Position numbers and translations under genes: made by a program. From NCBI RefSeq assembly GCF_008704995.1, contig NZ_CP023747.1, positions 558,001-622,000 of the forward strand: a stretch of DNA of 64,000 nucleotides, in the 5' to 3' direction. This document shows positions 16,268 to 24,147 of this stretch, one piece after another. The notes below the pieces were generated by a model. The model worked only from the letters and a program-made list of their open reading frames with translations, ran no database searches and was not told the origin of the DNA. Numbering within the stretch: the first letter of the stretch is position 1; every line of letters begins with the position of its first letter. Source of the DNA: Streptomyces nodosus (GTDB lineage: Bacteria > Actinomycetota > Actinomycetes > Streptomycetales > Streptomycetaceae).

Positions 16268-16852
16268 TCAGGGCATGGCCAGCGCTGCGGCCAAGCCGAC
16301 CGCGCCGAAGACGGCGATACCGATCCCGAGCGCCTTGCACAGTCCGACAACCGTCCGGGCGAGCCCCGGTGACCACAACGCGGCACGGATCCGGCTGCCC
16401 GACCGAGGCATCGCAACGGCGAACGAACCGCACAAGAGGGCCAGTCCGGCCATGACTGCCAGCGCGCAGGCGCAGATCGCGGCCAGCCGCCCGGCCGTCG
16501 GGGCCACACCGACCGCGTAGCAGTGGTAGCGCTCGTCCCACTGGACCGGAAGCACCGTTCCCTTCTTGTAGGAACGGCTGATGGACACGTACACGCCCTT
16601 GACGCGGTGGTCGTCGGACCGGAAGTCCCCGAAGCAGTCGGTGTGGCGCCGTTTGCCGGTGTCCGAGGTGACGCATTCGGATATCTCGAGCAGTCCCGGG
16701 GTGCCTGAAAGGCGCGTGGAGTACTTCAGGCCGTCGGCGAAATGTGCTGCTCCGCCCGCCCCGATGCCGGCGAACAGCACCCCCAGGGTCAGAAAAATCA
16801 GCACCAGACCGACGCGGTCCAGCAGCGACTTCGTTTTCTCGGCAGCCCTCAC
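16268..16852 (-). CDS. Hypothetical membrane protein with three TM helices
   Basis: A 194-aa protein, GTG start with GGAGGAG 8 nt upstream. One hydrophobic helix lies near the N-terminus (VGLVLIFLTLGVLFAGIGAG), followed by an ~80-residue polar segment with three Cys (SECV, TDCF, YHCY), and then two more helices (AAICACALAVMAGLALL and a C-terminal Ala/Gly-rich one). The polar segment is probably outside the cell and disulfide-bonded. No known domain recognised; proteins of this kind are common 'hypothetical' genes in Streptomyces. Confidence 0.7.
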   Translation of the reverse strand: MRAAEKTKSLLDRVGLVLIFLTLGVLFAGIGAGGAAHFADGLKYSTRLSGTPGLLEISECVTSDTGKRRHTDCFGDFRSDDHRVKGVYVSISRSYKKGTVLPVQWDERYHCYAVGVAPTAGRLAAICACALAVMAGLALLCGSFAVAMPRSGSRIRAALWSPGLARTVVGLCKALGIGIAVFGAVGLAAALAMP

Positions 16853-17236
16853 TCGCGGCGCTCCTCCAGGTCTGTGCCGTCTCTCGCCGCAGCATTATCA
16901 GTGGTGATCGAAGGCTGCCCGGGGGCCGCTCCCTTCCTCGGGTCGCGTGATCACGGACCTGCAACACGCCTTAGGGTGCTGATTGTTGGTCGACGCATCG
17001 GATCACGGGGTCTGGGGATCAGGGGGACGACGGCCGATGAACGACGCGGATGCGGCTGAGGTGTAGTCGGACGCGCTGCCGAAGAGCGGGGTCAGCTTCG
17101 TCCTGGCCGACCTGACGATCTGGCGGGCGGCCTAGTACCGCCCCGGTGGCCGTCGGCATGACGGGCCGGTACGCCGACGGCGTCAACCTCCTTCCGGGCG
17201 CTCACGGTCGAGCATGTCCGCCGGCGTTCTGGAGGC
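16853..17236. other. Intergenic region without a convincing gene
   Basis: 384 bp between divergent-facing ends. Only fragments are seen: a nine-codon ORF starting at 17037, and a short open stretch ending in LADLTIWRAA and a stop near 17133, which may be debris of a lost gene. No SD-supported ORF, tRNA or clear terminator. Confidence 0.5.
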
Positions 17237-17950
17237 TCACCAGGGCAGGGGCCCCGCCGCGTCGAAGTACCCTCCGCTGGGGTCGTCCGGGCCCAGCTGT
17301 GCCATGCGGACGATGATCTCGGCGCCCTCCTCGACCGTCTGGGTCCCGGTGTTCCCGTTGAGATCCGTCTTGGTGAAGCCGGGCTCCACCGCGTTGATCC
17401 GCATGGCCGGGAACGCCTTCGCGTACTGCACGGTGATCATGTTGACCGCGGTCTTCGACGCCGGGTACGCGACCCCCGGGTAGAAGGCCGCGGGGTGGCC
17501 CGGGTCGGCCAGGTGTGTGAGCGAGGCCAGCCCGCTGCTGACGTTGACCACGACCGGCGACGTGGACCGCCGCAGCAACGGCAGGAACGCATGGGTGACG
17601 CGTACCGTGCCGAACACATTGGTCTCGAAGACCTCCCGCATCATGTCGGCGGTGACGTCCGCCGCGCCGGCCACCTCGTTGTCCGGACCGCGCGCCTCGA
17701 TGCCGGCGTTGTTGACCAGTACGTCGAGGCCGCCGCCGCCCTCGATCACCTTCACCGCGGCCGCGACGGACGCGTCGTCGGTGACGTCGAGCTGTACGGC
17801 GCGGGCCCCCTCGCCCAACCGCTCGGCCGCACGGCGGCCCCGGTCCGCGTCCCTGCTGCCGATGTAGACGGTGTGGCCCGCGGCGATCAGGCGGCGGGCG
17901 GTCTCCTGGCCGAGACCCTTGTTCGCTCCGGTGATCAGTGTTGTCGTCAT
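17237..17950 (-). CDS. SDR family NAD(P)-dependent oxidoreductase
   Basis: A 237-aa short-chain dehydrogenase. Cofactor motif TLITGANKGLGQETARRL (TGxxxGxG), structural NNAG in DVLVNNAGIEARG, catalytic Ser in VVNVSSGLASL, and active-site YPASKTAVN in place of the usual YxxxK (Tyr and Lys both present). PGFTKTDLN follows as in classical SDRs. The start at MTTTLITG is right for the family; the frame runs open far upstream but without similarity. It is divergent, with 102 bp between starts, from a MmyB-like regulator; SDR genes are the classic target of that regulator class in Streptomyces. Confidence 0.93.
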   Translation of the reverse strand: MTTTLITGANKGLGQETARRLIAAGHTVYIGSRDADRGRRAAERLGEGARAVQLDVTDDASVAAAVKVIEGGGGLDVLVNNAGIEARGPDNEVAGAADVTADMMREVFETNVFGTVRVTHAFLPLLRRSTSPVVVNVSSGLASLTHLADPGHPAAFYPGVAYPASKTAVNMITVQYAKAFPAMRINAVEPGFTKTDLNGNTGTQTVEEGAEIIVRMAQLGPDDPSGGYFDAAGPLPW

Positions 17951-17998
17951 GGCTCCACGATCCGCCGCGTCCGCCCGCGCAGCCAGGCGTCCCGCCTT

Positions 17999-18019
17999 CC
18001 TGGGACCAGCGGTACCAGG
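17999..18019. promoter_or_regulatory. Candidate operator between SDR and MmyB-like regulator genes
   Basis: CCTGGGACC-AGC-GGTACCAGG: 9-bp arms with one mismatch and 3-bp centre, in the middle of the 102-bp divergent gap. Placed so that one dimer could control both promoters. Confidence 0.45.
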
Positions 18020-18052
18020 CAGCCGCGCGACCGGCGCGGCACACTGGTGGCC

Positions 18053-18901
18053 ATGGCGACGGCGGACTTCGGCAAGGCGGTGCGCCGCTGGCGCGACCGG
18101 GTCCCGCCCGAGGCGGCGGGGCTGCCGTCCGGCGGGCAGCGGCGCGCGACCGGGCTGCGGCGCGAGGAGCTGGCCATGCTGGCCGGGATCTCCGTCGACT
18201 ATGTCACCCGGCTCGAGCAGGGCCGTGCCACCCACCCCTCGGCCCAGGTCGTCGAGGCCCTGGCGCGGGCGCTGCGGCTGTCGGAGGAGGAGCGCGCGCA
18301 CCTGTTCCGGCTGGCCGGGCTCGCCCCGCCCGGCCCCGAGACGGTGCCGGCGTACATCACTCCGAGTGTTCAGCGGCTGCTGGACCGGCTGACGGGGACG
18401 CCGGTGGCGGTCTTCGACGCGTCCTGGACCCTGCTGATGGCCAATGCGCCCTATGCGGCCCTGATGGGCGACCCGTCCGGCCGGCGCGGCCATGAGCGCA
18501 ACGGTGCCTGGCGCCACTTCCTCGGACCGGGGCCCGGGGTGCTGCGCACTCCGCAGGGGCAGCGCGATCACGAGGCCGCGCTCGTCGCCGACCTGCGCGT
18601 GGCCGCCGAAAGCTACCCGGCCGACCGGCGGCTGCAACGGCTGATCGCCGAACTGCGCGAGGGCAGCGAGCGGTTCGCCGAGTTGTGGGACGCGGGCGCC
18701 GTCGGCCGCCATGAGGCCTCGCGCAAGACGATCGACCATCCCCAGGTCGGGCCGGTCACGCTGGACTGCGACATCCTCACCGTGGCGGGCAGCGATCTGA
18801 GGATCATGGTCTACACGGCCGAACCCGGCACCGAGGACGCCGAACGCCTCGCCCTCCTGACCGTCCTCGGCACCCAGGACCTGGTCGGCCCCGCCGGCTG
18901 A
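18053..18901 (+). CDS. XRE-type regulator with MmyB-like ligand-binding domain
   Basis: A 282-aa regulator. The N-terminal HTH is in GLRREELAMLAGISVDYVTRLEQGR (about 42-66), a very characteristic actinobacterial form. The C-terminal ~170 residues match the MmyB-like domain (PAS-like, thought to bind a fatty-acid-like ligand), with segments PVAVFDASWTLLMAN, FAELWDAGAVG and GPVTLDCDILTVAGSDLRI. ATG 18053 chosen; a GTG two codons upstream is possible. It is divergent from an SDR gene with a shared palindrome between them, so it most likely represses that gene and itself. Confidence 0.92.
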   Translation: MATADFGKAVRRWRDRVPPEAAGLPSGGQRRATGLRREELAMLAGISVDYVTRLEQGRATHPSAQVVEALARALRLSEEERAHLFRLAGLAPPGPETVPAYITPSVQRLLDRLTGTPVAVFDASWTLLMANAPYAALMGDPSGRRGHERNGAWRHFLGPGPGVLRTPQGQRDHEAALVADLRVAAESYPADRRLQRLIAELREGSERFAELWDAGAVGRHEASRKTIDHPQVGPVTLDCDILTVAGSDLRIMVYTAEPGTEDAERLALLTVLGTQDLVGPAG

Positions 18902-19218
18902 GGCACCCGCCCTGCGGCCTTTCGCCGCCCTCCCCGGCATCGTCCGTGTCCTCCGCCGACACGACGCGGTGCGTGACCGGTCTTCGTGACCTGTCTCCTC
19001 CACGGTGGAGCCGGAGCCGGGACGTGCGGATCGGTCACCACTCGTGTGAGTGCGGTCAGGGCGAAGCGGCGCAGGTGGCTCCGTCTGCCGTGGTCGGGCC
19101 GTCGGCGATCGTGGCGAGCTGGGCTCACCGCCCCGGCGGGCCGGTGTGGCACACCGTCGGTGCGGAACGAGCGAGCTTTCGGCGGCGGCCATGAGGCCGT
19201 CGTGAGACGCTGCGCCTC
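18902..19218. other. Intergenic region, no gene seen
   Basis: 317 bp between two plus-strand genes. Open frames here have no SD and Arg/Pro-rich shadow composition. It presumably holds the promoter of the VOC gene, but no convincing -35/-10 pair stands out. Confidence 0.5.
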
Positions 19219-19596
19219 ATGATTGCCCAACTGCAGTGCGTGGTGCTGGACTGCCCCGATGTCGTCGAGTTGTCCCGGTTCTACCAGTCGCTTCTCGGCG
19301 GCGTGGTGAACCGGCCGGATCCCCGGTGGTCGCTCGGCGACGACTGGGCGACGCTCCACACCGACGGTGGGCTCGTGCTGGCCTTCCAGCGCGTGGAGGA
19401 CCACCGGCCGCCGCAGTGGCCGGACCCCGCTCGCCCGCAGCAGTTCCATCTCGACCTGGCGGTCGAGGATCTGGACCGGGCCCAGGAAGACGTCCTGGAC
19501 CGGGGCGCCGCGCTGCTCGACGCGGGTGACGGACAACGGGGTTGGCGCATCTTCGCGGATCCGGCAGGGCACCCGTTCTGTCTCGTCCGGGACTGA
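19219..19596 (+). CDS. VOC superfamily (glyoxalase-like) protein
   Basis: A 125-aa glyoxalase/bleomycin-resistance-fold protein: LQCVVLDCPDVVELSRFYQ at the N-terminus, WATLHTDGGLVLAFQRVED in the middle and FHLDLAVEDLDRAQ then WRIFADPAGHPFCLVRD at the end. The spacing is that of glyoxalase-like domain 6 proteins, like the other VOC gene near 16 kb, but the two are clearly diverged. ATG start. Convergent with the OhrR gene, 21 bp apart. Substrate unknown. Confidence 0.87.
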   Translation: MIAQLQCVVLDCPDVVELSRFYQSLLGGVVNRPDPRWSLGDDWATLHTDGGLVLAFQRVEDHRPPQWPDPARPQQFHLDLAVEDLDRAQEDVLDRGAALLDAGDGQRGWRIFADPAGHPFCLVRD

Positions 19597-19617
19597 CGGC
19601 CGGCGCCCGGGGCCCCG

Positions 19618-20109
19618 TCAGCCGCAGTCCGGGGTTTCCTCCAGGGCCGCGGCGTCGAGGGCTGTGGTGAGGCGGTCGAGGTGGGTGCGGAGGGTGCGGA
19701 TCTCTTCGAGGGTGAAGCCGGTCGCCGAGGCGATCCGCTGCGGCACCCGGAGCGCGCGCTCGCGCAGTGCCGTGCCCTCCTCGGTGAGCCGCACCTCGAC
19801 CGACCGCTCGTCGCGCACGCTGCGCTCCCGGCGCACCAGGCCGGCCGCCTCCAGCCGCTTGAGCAGCGGGGACAGGGTGCCGGAGTCCAGCCGCAGATGC
19901 TCACCGAGCCGCTTCACGGGCGTCTCGCCGTGTTCCCAGAGCACCAGCATCACCAGGTACTGCGGGTAGGTCAGCCCGAGCTCCTTGAGGAGCACCCGGT
20001 AGACGCCGTTGAAGGCGCGCGAGGCGGCGTGCAGCGAGAAGCAGATCTGGCGGTCCAGATGGAGCCACTCCTCGTCCGGTGGCGTGCTGGGCGGAACCTC
20101 GGTCGTCAT
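19618..20109 (-). CDS. ohrR: Organic hydroperoxide sensor, MarR family (OhrR)
   Basis: A 163-aa MarR-type repressor. The redox-sensing Cys is in LDRQICFSLHAASRAF (Cys23), the hallmark of OhrR; the HTH is in VKRLGEHLRLDSGTLSPLLKRLEAAG with the wing RSVRDERSVEVRLTEEG. Oxidation of the Cys by organic peroxides releases DNA. ATG 20109 gives the usual length; an upstream in-frame start would run into the operator. Divergent from ohr with an AT-rich OhrR box in between, so it controls both. Confidence 0.93.
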   Translation of the reverse strand: MTTEVPPSTPPDEEWLHLDRQICFSLHAASRAFNGVYRVLLKELGLTYPQYLVMLVLWEHGETPVKRLGEHLRLDSGTLSPLLKRLEAAGLVRRERSVRDERSVEVRLTEEGTALRERALRVPQRIASATGFTLEEIRTLRTHLDRLTTALDAAALEETPDCG

Positions 20110-20132
20110 GGGGCCAGGGTAGCCGGACGCCA

Positions 20133-20158
20133 TTTGATTGTGCGCAATTTAATTGTGT
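20133..20158. promoter_or_regulatory. OhrR operator
   Basis: AT-rich island in GC-rich DNA with TTG-TGCG-CAA (20138-20147) overlapping CAATT-T-AATTG (20145-20155). This resembles the OhrR boxes described for actinobacterial ohrR-ohr regions. It lies 24 bp upstream of ohrR and about 55 bp upstream of ohr. Confidence 0.7.
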
Positions 20159-20213
20159 GCTCTACTTATGCCTGCAACCGATACTCCTGTCTCCTTGAGA
20201 GGGATGGTCTTCC

Positions 20214-20627
20214 ATGGACGCGCTCTACACCGCCGTCGCCACCGCCACCCACGGCCGCGAGGGCCGCGCCGTCAGCTCCGACGGCAAGCTCGATCTGCAG
20301 CTGGCCTTCCCGGTGGAGATGGGCGGCAACGGGCAGGGCACCAACCCCGAGCAGCTCTTCGCCGCGGGCTATGCGGCCTGCTTCGCCAGCGCCCTCGGGG
20401 TGGTCGGCCGGCAGGCGAAGGTGGATGTCAGCGATGCCGCGGTCACCGGCGAGGTCGGCATCGGCAAGCAGGGCGAGGGCTTCGCGCTCGCCGTCACCCT
20501 CCGTGTGGAACTGCCCGACAGCATCGACAAGGCCACAGGCCGCAAGCTGGTCGAGCAGGCCCACCAGGTCTGCCCGTACTCCAACGCCACCCGCGGCAAC
20601 ATCCCGGTGGACCTCGTCGTCGAGTGA
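20214..20627 (+). CDS. ohr: Organic hydroperoxide resistance protein Ohr
   Basis: A 137-aa thiol peroxidase of the Ohr/OsmC family that reduces organic and lipid hydroperoxides in the cytoplasm. The two redox Cys are Cys56 (AGYAACFASAL) and Cys120 (AHQVCPYSNATRGN), the latter in the motif that separates Ohr from OsmC. Start MDALYTAVATATHGREG is family-typical, with a GAGAGGGA SD upstream. Divergently paired with ohrR. Confidence 0.95.
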   Translation: MDALYTAVATATHGREGRAVSSDGKLDLQLAFPVEMGGNGQGTNPEQLFAAGYAACFASALGVVGRQAKVDVSDAAVTGEVGIGKQGEGFALAVTLRVELPDSIDKATGRKLVEQAHQVCPYSNATRGNIPVDLVVE

Positions 20628-20651
20628 CCCGGCGGCGGCGCGCCGCACAGA

Positions 20652-20688
20652 GCTCCGGCCGCCCGGTGTGACACCGGGCGGCCGGAGC
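20652..20688. terminator. Strong bidirectional terminator
   Basis: Perfect 17-bp stem GCTCCGGCCGCCCGGTG / CACCGGGCGGCCGGAGC with a TGA loop, between the convergent ohr and glucanase genes. Confidence 0.85.
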
Positions 20689-20745
20689 CGGTCGGTCAAG
20701 GGCCCGGGCGGTCGGGTCGGGCCCGCCGGAGCACCGCCGGGCCGT

Positions 20746-22101
20746 CTACCAGCCGACGGCGACCAGCAGCCACTGCGGGTTGCCGTGGGAGACGAAGGAG
20801 GACTGGCCCGCCACGTCGTCGTAGGGGAAGCCGTAGGCGAGCTGGTTGATCGCGTTGTCGTGCCAGAACTTGGCGTAGTAGTTCGCGGGCGCCCCCTTGT
20901 AGTACTGAGCCGGGTCGGACCGCTGGGAGGCCGGCAGCGTGGCGACATGCCGGTTCAGTGCGGCGCACATGTCGGGATTGCCGGCCAGGGAGGCGGCGCA
21001 GCCGAAGATGTCGGAGGTGGCTTCGCCGACGCCGACGGACTGGGCATAGGAGGTGAAGTAGCCGGCGTTCACGCCGCCGGCGCGGAAGCTGGGGTCGCTG
21101 CCGGGGGCGATGATCCGGTACGGCGCCTGGGTCTGGGCCAGGACCTTGAACTGGTCGGGGACGGCGTTGGTGAAGCGCTGGAAGGTGGTGGCGCGGTCCT
21201 CGGCGAAGGTGCCCCGGTTCTCGCCGACCTCGACGTCGTAGCCGTCCTTGGTGTGCAGACGCATGGCGAGCTTGAGGCCGAAGGCGTCGACCCGGGTGGT
21301 GTTGCCGTTGAAGACGTTGTCACCGACGGTGAACTCGATGAAGTCGTAGTAGGGGCTGCTGGGCGAGCCGAGGTAGAAGTACATACGGCCCGCGGAGTTG
21401 GCCAGCATGTCGAGGTAGGGCTGCTCGGCGATGGAGTGGACCTGCCCGTTGAAGCTCCAGTACACCTGGCTGTCCGGGTACTTGCCGTTGGTGCGGTTGA
21501 GGATCTTCACCTCGACGACATTGTGTGCGGCGGGTATGTCCGCCGTGTTGCCCCAGAAGTCGTCCGGCGGGGTGGTGCCGCCGGATCCGTAGACCTGGAA
21601 CTCCCACAGGGAGTAGCCGTAGGGGGTGGCTCGCTCGGTGCCGAGGACCCGCACATAGCGGCCGCTGCCCGAGACGGCGAGATTCTGGACGCCGCCGGTG
21701 GAGGTGCTGGTGGAGTAGACGGTGGTCCAGGTGTTCGCGTCGGTGGAGGTCTGGATCTGGTAGGCCTTGGCGTAGGCGGCCTCCCAGTTCAGCGTGACAC
21801 GGGTCAGTTGCTGGACGGACCCGAGGTCCACCCGGAGCCACTGGGGGTCGGAGAAGGCGGAGGACCAGCGGGTGCCGGTGTTGCCGTCGACCGCCGCACC
21901 GGCCGGGAAGGCGTCGCTCTCGGCCGAGGACGCGACGGCGGGCCGCCCCTGGGACAGCAACTGGTCCGCGGCGCGCGCGGGCGACGGTGCCAGAGCGGCG
22001 AAGCAGGCGGCTATCAGGACGACGACCAGACCGAGAGCCGTACGGGAACGCAGGGCGACGGTCGCCGGTCTGCGGGTGAGTGCGCTGAGCGAGGGCTGCA
22101 T
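20746..22101 (-). CDS. Secreted beta-1,3-glucanase-like protein (F5/8C CBM + GH64)
   Basis: A 451-aa exported protein. It has a Sec signal peptide with a hydrophobic core (LGLVVVLIAACFAALAP) and an SPARA-A cleavage site near residue 44. An F5/8-type C (CBM32-like) sugar-binding domain spans about 46-172 (NTGTRWSSAFSDPQWLRVDL, then GRYVRVLGTERA and WEFQVYG). A linker and a GH64/thaumatin-like beta-1,3-glucanase domain (about 180-451) follow, with DFIEFTVGD, TRVDAFGLKLAMRLH, QAPYRIIAPG and YGFPYDDVAGQSSF. Such enzymes degrade fungal or plant beta-1,3-glucan. ATG 22101 follows GAGGAG; a CebR-type operator lies 55 bp upstream, suggesting sugar-regulated expression. Confidence 0.87.
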   Translation of the reverse strand: MQPSLSALTRRPATVALRSRTALGLVVVLIAACFAALAPSPARAADQLLSQGRPAVASSAESDAFPAGAAVDGNTGTRWSSAFSDPQWLRVDLGSVQQLTRVTLNWEAAYAKAYQIQTSTDANTWTTVYSTSTSTGGVQNLAVSGSGRYVRVLGTERATPYGYSLWEFQVYGSGGTTPPDDFWGNTADIPAAHNVVEVKILNRTNGKYPDSQVYWSFNGQVHSIAEQPYLDMLANSAGRMYFYLGSPSSPYYDFIEFTVGDNVFNGNTTRVDAFGLKLAMRLHTKDGYDVEVGENRGTFAEDRATTFQRFTNAVPDQFKVLAQTQAPYRIIAPGSDPSFRAGGVNAGYFTSYAQSVGVGEATSDIFGCAASLAGNPDMCAALNRHVATLPASQRSDPAQYYKGAPANYYAKFWHDNAINQLAYGFPYDDVAGQSSFVSHGNPQWLLVAVGW

Positions 22102-22155
22102 ACAGGGTCTCCTCAAGCCGGTTCGGCGTGTGTGGGGGTGGAGCAGCAGCAGGGG

Positions 22156-22169
22156 TGAGAGCGCTCTCT
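22156..22169. promoter_or_regulatory. CebR/LacI-type operator of the glucanase gene
   Basis: TGAGAGCGCTCTCT, containing the perfect palindrome GAGAGCGCTCTC. It matches the pattern of the Streptomyces CebR box (TGGGAGCGCTCCCA) and lies 55 bp upstream of the glucanase ATG. Confidence 0.7.
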
Positions 22170-22573
22170 CCGGGTTGTATCCCCGCTGCCGTCCGGCGTC
22201 AACAACTGAAGCCGAAATCAAGGGAGTTCATGGGGTCGAAGGCGAGAGGGCCCCGGCGGGCGCGGTGGTGCACCGGTATGGATGCGGCGCATTCGGGATG
22301 TTCAGGTCACCGTGGACGGCTCCCGCATTCACTACTTGATGCGATCCGGCGCCGGTTCCACCGCGCGGAGGATCGAATCGGGAGCAACCATCGCGAACGA
22401 AGTCCTATATCACATCCAACCCATGAATACAGCTAAGATCTGCAAAGCTCAAAGAAACCTCAAGTAACAATTTGATTTCTAAGGTTCACGGATCCCATTG
22501 CCTCGGATTCACTGGTCCAGCTCGTGCGCTCTCCGTACGGGAGATCGCTGACCCGGCACTAAGGACTCCCCCC
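22170..22573. other. Divergent intergenic region
   Basis: About 400 bp between the glucanase operator and the permease gene. The part at 22380-22480 is unusually AT-rich for this genome and probably holds the permease promoter. A 61-codon frame (22282-22467) has no SD and no recognisable similarity and is not called. Confidence 0.5.
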
Positions 22574-24067
22574 ATGACCCCCCAGCCGCCCCCGCCGAAG
22601 GCTGACAACGGCCAGGCAGGCCGAACCGGCCCGACAAGCCCCGCAGAACATGGTTCAGGGCTTCAGGCGGGCCTGAAGAACCGTCATCTGTCGATGATCG
22701 CCATCGGCGGTGTGATCGGCGCGGGACTGTTCGTCGGCTCCAGCTCCGGCATCGCCACGGCCGGCCCCGGCATCCTGCTGTCGTACGCCCTCGTCGGCAC
22801 GCTCGTCGTCCTCGTGATGCGCATGCTCGGCGAGATGTCCGCCGCCAACCCCACCTCCGGCTCCTTCTCGGCGCACGCCGACCGCGCCCTCGGCAGCTGG
22901 GCCGGGTTCTCCATCGGCTGGCTGTACTGGTTCTTCTGGGTCGTCGTGCTGGCGGTGGAGGCGACCGCCGGCGCCGCGATCCTCTCCAGCTGGGTACCCG
23001 CCGTGCCCCAGTGGGGCTGGGCCCTGATCGTCATGATCGTGCTGACCGCCACCAACCTGATCTCCGTCGGCTCCTACGGCGAGTTCGAGTTCTGGTTCGC
23101 CGGAATCAAGGTCGTGGCGATCAGCATCTTCATCGTCATCGGTCTGCTGGCCGTCTTCGGGGTGCTGCCCGGTGTGCACGCCGACAAGGCCGGGCTCGGC
23201 AACCTCACCGACCACGGCGGCTTCCTGCCGCACGGGCTCAGCGCGATCTTCACCGGTGTGCTGCTCGTCGTCTTCTCCTTCATGGGCAGTGAGATCGCGA
23301 CGCTGGCCGCCGGCGAGTCGGAGGACCCTCAGCGCGCCGTCACCAAGGCGACCAACAGCATCATCTGGCGCATCGGCGTCTTCTACCTCGGCTCGGTCTT
23401 CGTGGTCGTCACCCTGCTCCCCTGGAACGACAAGGCGATCGCCGAGAAGGGCTCCTATGTCGCCGCCCTGGACTCCCTCGGTATCGCGCACGCCGGTGAG
23501 ATCATGAAATTCATCGTGCTGACCTCGGTGCTGTCCTGTCTCAACTCCGGTCTCTACACCGCCTCCCGGATGGCCTTCTCGCTCGGCGAGCGCGGGGACG
23601 CGCCGAAGGCGTTCGCGCGGACCAACAGCCGTGGTGTGCCGATGGCCGCGATCCTGTCGTCCGTCGTGTTCGGCTTCGTGGCCGTCTTCTTCAACTACCG
23701 GTTCCCGGACTCCGTCTTCCTCTTCCTGGTCAACTCCTCGGGCGCGGTCGCCCTGTTCGTGTGGCTGGTGATCTGCTTCTCGCAGCTGCGCCTGCGCAGG
23801 ATCATCCAGTCGGAGGCGCCGGAGAAGCTGATCGTGAAGATGTGGCTGTACCCGTATCTGACCTGGGCGGCGGCGTTTCTGATCATTCTCGTGTTCGGCT
23901 ACATGCTGACCGACACCGAACACGACGGCCGCGAGACCGTGCTGCTGTCGATGCTGGTCGCGGTGATCGTGCTGGCGGTCGCCTTCATCAAGCAGAGGGT
24001 CGAGGGCGGCCGGGCGAAGGCCACGGAGCCCGCCGCCGCCGAGGCGGAGAAGGTCTCGGCCGGCTGA
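22574..24067 (+). CDS. Amino acid permease (APC superfamily, AAT family)
   Basis: A 497-aa, 12-helix transporter for amino-acid uptake by cation symport. The signature GLKNRHLSMIAIGGVIGAGL at the first helix is typical of the GabP/AnsP/CycA group, as are the glycine-rich unwound helix and MLGEMSAANPTSGSFSAHAD. The conserved FSFMGSEIATLAAGESEDP lies in the middle. N- and C-terminal tails are hydrophilic. ATG 22574 has AAGGA upstream and begins the usual cytoplasmic tail; the longer open frame is not similar. Followed by a strong terminator. GABA or another small amino acid is plausible; exact substrate not predictable. Confidence 0.92.
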   Translation: MTPQPPPPKADNGQAGRTGPTSPAEHGSGLQAGLKNRHLSMIAIGGVIGAGLFVGSSSGIATAGPGILLSYALVGTLVVLVMRMLGEMSAANPTSGSFSAHADRALGSWAGFSIGWLYWFFWVVVLAVEATAGAAILSSWVPAVPQWGWALIVMIVLTATNLISVGSYGEFEFWFAGIKVVAISIFIVIGLLAVFGVLPGVHADKAGLGNLTDHGGFLPHGLSAIFTGVLLVVFSFMGSEIATLAAGESEDPQRAVTKATNSIIWRIGVFYLGSVFVVVTLLPWNDKAIAEKGSYVAALDSLGIAHAGEIMKFIVLTSVLSCLNSGLYTASRMAFSLGERGDAPKAFARTNSRGVPMAAILSSVVFGFVAVFFNYRFPDSVFLFLVNSSGAVALFVWLVICFSQLRLRRIIQSEAPEKLIVKMWLYPYLTWAAAFLIILVFGYMLTDTEHDGRETVLLSMLVAVIVLAVAFIKQRVEGGRAKATEPAAAEAEKVSAG

Positions 24068-24101
24068 CGGCCCCAGGCCGGCACCCCGTGCGGCGCCTGT
24101 T

Positions 24102-24132
24102 CGTACGGAAGGCCGTGGAGGCCTTCCGTACG
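24102..24132. terminator. Terminator between permease and LAL regulator genes
   Basis: Perfect 13-bp stem CGTACGGAAGGCC / GGCCTTCCGTACG, 5-nt loop. It is 35 bp after the permease stop and 16 bp past the end of the convergent LAL gene. Confidence 0.85.
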
Positions 24133-24147
24133 GGCGGCAGGGACCGG

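Noticed and set aside
17237..19192. Long minus-strand frame extending the SDR by over 400 codons upstream
   Set aside because: The extension is antisense to the MmyB-like regulator and lacks domains; the SDR fold starts at its own ATG at 17950.
22282..22467. 61-codon plus-strand ORF upstream of the permease
   Set aside because: No SD, no similarity, and it lies in the AT-rich promoter area.
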